Source: Dehalococcoidia bacterium (GTDB lineage Bacteria > Chloroflexota > Dehalococcoidia > Dehalococcoidales > RBG-16-60-22). From it: DNA of 20,704 nucleotides. The stretch is taken from assembly GCA_030613665.1 (NCBI GenBank), contig JAUWLN010000008.1, positions 1-20,704 on the forward strand. The letters run 5' to 3'. This document shows, piece by piece, positions 20,597 to 20,704 of this stretch. How positions within the stretch are numbered: the first letter of the stretch is position 1; every line of letters begins with the position of its first letter. Under the pieces are notes generated by a model that was not told where the DNA came from, did not search any database, and was given only the letters and a program-made list of their open reading frames with translations. A program made the position numbers and the translations under genes.

Positions 20597-20704
20597 ATGC
20601 AGACGCTAACCAATCTAGAGCGTGTGATGAAGGCGGTTCACCGCCAGGAACCCGACCCGGTCCCTACTTTTGAACTCGATATTGATATGAGAATCATTGA
20701 AGCG
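20597..20704 (+). CDS. Uroporphyrinogen decarboxylase (UroD/MtaA)-family protein, N-terminal fragment
   Basis: The first 36 codons are visible; the gene continues past the window. MQTLTNLERVMKAVHRQEPDPVPTFELDIDM matches the N-terminus of the UroD superfamily, in which many anaerobe members are corrinoid methyltransferases (MtaA/MtbA-like, or the UroD-like demethylases). The RVMKAVHRQEPDPVP stretch is the usual opening helix and RxPDRVP-like loop. ATG 20597 follows ATGGAGGGTAG with good spacing, 15 bases after the corrinoid gene. Placement next to the corrinoid protein supports a methyl-transfer role over haem synthesis. Zinc ligands are beyond the edge, so confirmation is not possible here. 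Confidence 0.75.
   Translation, partial: MQTLTNLERVMKAVHRQEPDPVPTFELDIDMRIIEA

Noticed and set aside
1..20704. CRISPR arrays, tRNA/rRNA genes, transposases, phage or toxin-antitoxin genes
   Set aside because: Read through for repeats, conserved RNA motifs and mobile-element proteins; none recognised. A tRNA or Rfam search would be needed to exclude small RNAs.

Overview
The window looks like a chromosomal segment of an anaerobic or facultatively anaerobic bacterium of moderate GC content. It has strong AGGAGG-type ribosome binding sites, short intergenic gaps and several small operons. A split methylmalonyl-CoA mutase (catalytic and B12 subunits as separate genes), a free-standing corrinoid methyl-carrier protein, a UroD-type methyltransferase start and many small oxidoreductases would fit Chloroflexota (Dehalococcoidia-like). 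Desulfobacterota or Firmicutes cannot be excluded from sequence reading alone. No rRNA, tRNA, CRISPR array, insertion sequence or phage gene was recognised.

Layout. (1) 1-2178, minus strand: EthD-like small protein, Old Yellow Enzyme family flavin oxidoreductase with a C-terminal Fe-S cysteine set, and a nitrilase-family amidohydrolase that runs off the left edge; a good sigma70-like promoter precedes the EthD gene. (2) 2335-5669, plus strand: RidA-family protein, SDR dehydrogenase, NHL/PAL-like beta-propeller enzyme and a PfkB-type (2-keto-3-deoxygluconate-like) kinase. (3) 5690-6856, minus strand: fold-III PLP enzyme of the D-threonine aldolase / D-serine dehydratase group. (4) 6997-10740, plus strand: ketopantoate-reductase-like enzyme, a two-subunit UxaA-type lyase, and a 6-phosphofructokinase, followed by a 23-codon cysteine-rich mini-ORF. 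(5) 15079-10900, minus strand: methylmalonyl-CoA mutase large subunit, B12 subunit, methylmalonyl-CoA epimerase, a lipoprotein with HExxH, and a SAM methyltransferase. (6) 15092-18892, plus strand: a long leader with a 10-bp tandem repeat, then a glycine-betaine-type ABC importer in the order ATPase, binding protein, permease, closed by a clear terminator. (7) 18995-20704, plus strand: amidohydrolase-2 family protein, corrinoid protein, and the start of a UroD/MtaA-type methyltransferase.

How it fits together. Blocks 2-4 hold the kinds of enzymes used to break down a sugar acid or other hydroxy-acid (dehydrogenase, beta-propeller hydrolase/lyase, UxaA lyase, KDG-type kinase, PFK), but the substrate cannot be read from the sequence. 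Block 5 is the propionyl/succinyl-CoA interconversion module. Blocks 6-7 put a quaternary-amine importer next to corrinoid methyl transfer genes, which suggests (inference) that the imported methylated amine may be demethylated for carbon and energy rather than only stored as an osmolyte.

The most unusual points are: a PLP enzyme that has lost both expected metal ligands, a cytosolic PAL-like propeller retaining several histidines, a PFK with Asp103 replaced by Asn, the four-copy 10-bp repeat before the betaine transporter, a nearly shared 18-bp element before both the amidohydrolase and corrinoid genes, and the 23-aa CxxCxxxCP mini-ORF.
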